A stretch of DNA of 60,549 nucleotides from contig NZ_CABVLY010000039.1 in NCBI RefSeq assembly GCF_902498995.1, positions 1 through 60,549 of the forward strand, read 5' to 3'. Under the pieces are notes generated by a model that had not been told where the DNA came from, did no database searches, and saw only the letters and a program-made list of their open reading frames with translations. The DNA comes from Burkholderia anthina. Lineage in GTDB: Bacteria > Pseudomonadota > Gammaproteobacteria > Burkholderiales > Burkholderiaceae. Within the stretch, counting starts at the first letter, position 1. Every line of letters starts with the position of its first letter. This document shows positions 59,013-60,549 of this stretch, piece after piece. The position numbers and the translations under genes were made by a program.

Positions 59013-59466
59013 GGTCGCTCCCGGAATCGGTTGCCGCGCGGGGGCGGCGGCCGGCTCAGTATAGGACACGGTTCGGTCTTTGTCGGCGCGGCTCGCGGCG
59101 ATTCGCCCGGCGTGTTCGGACGAGTTCGCGTGGCGACGCCGCTGGGCATTTTTGCGTTCCTGTTTTTTCCTTTAAATGCAACTAACGGTCTAGCGCTGGT
59201 CCGTCGTCGGATTGCGATGTGCTGTCGCGACGAGACGTCCATCGGCGAACTTTGTCTTCAGGAAAGGTGGCTCGATGAGCGTATTCCGGGTCCGGATTTC
59301 ACATGCCGGCGAGGGCGGACGAACCGTCGGAAAAGGGGCCGCAGCCGGCCGTCGGCCGGCCCGTACGGACGCCGCGCGAGGGCGTTTCCATTGGCCAGAA
59401 TGCGACCTATGCTGAACGAATCCGGTGCGAACTTCGTTCGCCCAATTCGCCCAGACGAGGTGTGCC
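59013..59466. other. Intergenic region between yciI-like and ybaK-like genes
   Basis: About 450 bp. An AT-rich block at 59150-59200 (TTTTTTCCTTTAAATGCAAC) probably holds a promoter. A 46-codon open frame at 59275-59415 has a purine-rich site before it but no other support. Otherwise nothing recognisable. Confidence 0.4.
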
Positions 59467-59955
59467 ATGCCTGTATCAGCCACCCTGCAGGATTGCCTGC
59501 GCCAGAAGTCATCGCGGTACGAAGTCGTGTACCACCCGTATAGCCATACCAGCATGGAGACGGCCGCCGCCGCGCATATCCCCGGCAATCGTCTCGCGAA
59601 AACCGTGCTGCTCGAGGACGACGAAGGCTACGTCGCCGCCGTGCTGCCGACGTCGCACGCGGTGCGGCTGTCGGACCTCTGGGTCAAGACCGGCCGCCAT
59701 CTCGTGCTCGCCAGGGAAATCGAGCTGCGCGAACTGTTCAAGGATTGCGACATGGGCGCGTTGCCGCCGGTGTGCATGGCCTACGGGATGAAGACGTTCC
59801 TCGAGGAGCATCTCGCGGAGCAGCCGGAAGTGTATTTCGAAGCCGGCGACCACGAAGCGCTGATCCACATGATGCAGGACGAATTCCTGTCGCTGATGGA
59901 GACGGCCGAGCGCGCGCATTTCTCGCACAGGATGCAGGGAATGTGGGTGTCGTGA
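59467..59955 (+). CDS. YbaK/aminoacyl-tRNA deacylase-domain protein
   Basis: A 162-residue protein of the YbaK/EbsC/ProX superfamily. AAAAHIPGNRLAKTVLLEDDEGYVAAVLPTSHAVRLSDL at about 36-74 contains the conserved lysine and beta-strand core, and the C-terminal LLLEDCDMGALPP-like segment (FKDCDMGALPPVCMAYGM) corresponds to the D-x-x-x-G-A-x-P-P loop. Family members hydrolyse mischarged tRNAs, especially Cys/Ala-tRNAPro. Whether this single-domain protein does so is unknown. Start ATG 59467 has only a weak ribosome site. Confidence 0.87.
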   Translation: MPVSATLQDCLRQKSSRYEVVYHPYSHTSMETAAAAHIPGNRLAKTVLLEDDEGYVAAVLPTSHAVRLSDLWVKTGRHLVLAREIELRELFKDCDMGALPPVCMAYGMKTFLEEHLAEQPEVYFEAGDHEALIHMMQDEFLSLMETAERAHFSHRMQGMWVS

Positions 59956-60152
59956 TCGGCTTGGCGCGGGTGGTTTGCGATGGGGGGAGACGGCGTCCGG
60001 TGGGCGGTGGGCGGACGCGGAGGCAACCGTGCGCCGCTGATTTCGTCGAGGCGGCGGCGTGCTGGAACCGGTGGTTGGCGGCAACCGATGAGGCGGGATG
60101 CTTGAAGAATTTTTTAAACTAGTTGAGTCTGGAAGACGGACCCGATTAGGAG

Positions 60153-60383
60153 ATGCGGATGTCGTGCGAGAAGTGTCGCAGCTTTGGCAGAACGCGTTCT
60201 AACTATGAATATTTTGGTATAAATATTTCCAGGCACGTGGAGCTGTACCGATGCACGAATTGCGGTCAGTTTCTGGAGATTGCTGCGGAAGCTCGAGCGC
60301 CGTATTTTCTTACGCTCGAGCAGGCCAACGAGTACTTTCCGGATGCGCGCAAAGAACTCGTAAAGATTGCTCCGCGAAAGTGA
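60153..60383 (+). CDS. Small zinc-ribbon-like protein
   Basis: A 76-residue protein with two CxxC pairs, Cys-Glu-Lys-Cys near residue 5 and Cys-Thr-Asn-Cys near residue 34, probably one zinc ribbon, followed by a helical tail (FLTLEQANEYFPDARKEL). The gene is clearly lower in G+C than its neighbours (for example ATATTTTGGTATAAATATTT near 60207-60228), which suggests acquired DNA. AGGAG precedes the ATG at 60153; a second ATG at 60159 is possible. Function unknown. Confidence 0.72.
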   Translation: MRMSCEKCRSFGRTRSNYEYFGINISRHVELYRCTNCGQFLEIAAEARAPYFLTLEQANEYFPDARKELVKIAPRK

Positions 60384-60482
60384 GGGGTGGCGGACTGGTC
60401 AAGATCCACCGATGTTCAGTGGTGGTTTCCGGCGAATTTGTTATTTGACATAATCATAATTATCAACCGAAACGTTGTAAGA

Positions 60483-60525
60483 GCAAAGTTGTAATGTCGT
60501 ATCTGGGCAAAGTTGAAATGTCGTA
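60483..60525. mobile_element. Probable insertion-sequence end (IS21-like terminal repeats), truncated by window edge
   Basis: GCAAAGTTGTAATGTCGTA (60483-60501) is repeated with one change at 60507-60525 (18 of 19 identical, 24-bp period). Closely spaced direct repeats near a terminus are typical of IS21-family elements, whose istA/istB genes would lie beyond the window. The preceding 60384-60480 is AT-rich and non-coding. No transposase is visible, so the call rests on the repeats. Confidence 0.5.
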
Positions 60526-60549
60526 GTTCGAGGGTTTCGGCGCATGCTG

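Noticed and set aside
59275..59415. A 46-codon open frame preceded by AGGAAAGG
   Set aside because: The encoded peptide is Arg/Gly-rich without recognisable family or codon pattern. It could be a leader peptide but cannot be supported.
1..60549. tRNA, rRNA, known riboswitch or origin of replication
   Set aside because: I looked for conserved tRNA arms, rRNA blocks, common riboswitch cores and DnaA-box clusters and saw none. A covariance-model scan would be needed to exclude divergent small RNAs.

Overview
The window is a high-GC (roughly two-thirds G+C), gene-dense chromosomal segment from a betaproteobacterium. Its gene families and order (end of phaA, then phaB-phaR-rimO, OmpW, FetAB, a PotFGHI-type operon, a kgu/ptxS cluster) point to the Burkholderia cepacia complex or a close relative. 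This is inferred from protein families and synteny, not from a database search. I found no tRNA, rRNA, CRISPR array or intact prophage. Nearly all genes look like core metabolism; only the last ~400 bp (AT-richer, ending in repeats that look like an insertion-sequence end) looks foreign.

Layout. 1-1628: end of the polyhydroxyalkanoate genes phaA-phaB-phaR. 1988-6836: small unknown protein, rimO with a coupled PfkB sugar kinase, a secreted protein and a cystathionine beta-lyase. 6909-10048: serB, then a divergent LysR/oxidoreductase pair with a strong palindrome. 10221-14825: secreted protein, fetAB metal exporter, AsmA protein. 15202-19820: ABC-F ATPase, DUF2501 protein, zinc alcohol dehydrogenase divergent from an Lrp/AsnC regulator, small unknown. 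20078-23841: aldehyde dehydrogenase, flavin oxidoreductase, OmpW (the last two behind FNR/Anr-like palindromes), DUF1289 protein. 24295-28380: polyamine ABC transporter operon. 28469-33521: sulfide detoxification locus. 33597-42076: secreted protein, MerR regulator with duplicated ligand domain, tripartite RND efflux operon and divergent TetR repressor. 42170-46091: ClC transporter, YeiH exporter and divergent LysR. 46255-51943: 2-ketogluconate operon kguEKTD and LacI-type regulator ptxS. 51998-60383: membrane protease, small unknown genes, Spy-like protein, Lrp regulator, saccharopine-dehydrogenase-like enzyme, orphan CydX coupled to a P-loop kinase, CorA, YciI, YbaK-type protein and a small zinc-ribbon protein.

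How the genes work together. The most coherent system is the sulfide locus. A sigma-54 activator whose three N-terminal cysteines have the spacing I recall for FisR is divergent from persulfide dioxygenase, a DUF442-sulfide:quinone oxidoreductase fusion and a TauE-type exporter. The shared intergenic region holds a -24/-12 promoter and a 10-bp inverted repeat. The predicted route is H2S to persulfide to sulfite to export. A second possible sulfite/sulfate exporter (YeiH with a LysR regulator) lies 13 kb away. The kgu operon carries a perfect 20-bp palindrome just before kguE, and its transcript contains three 34-nt hairpin repeats between kguK and kguT. A fourth copy lies before ptxS.

Limits: functions come from motif recognition by eye. 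Start codons were chosen by Shine-Dalgarno and family length. Promoters and operators are pattern matches without experimental support.
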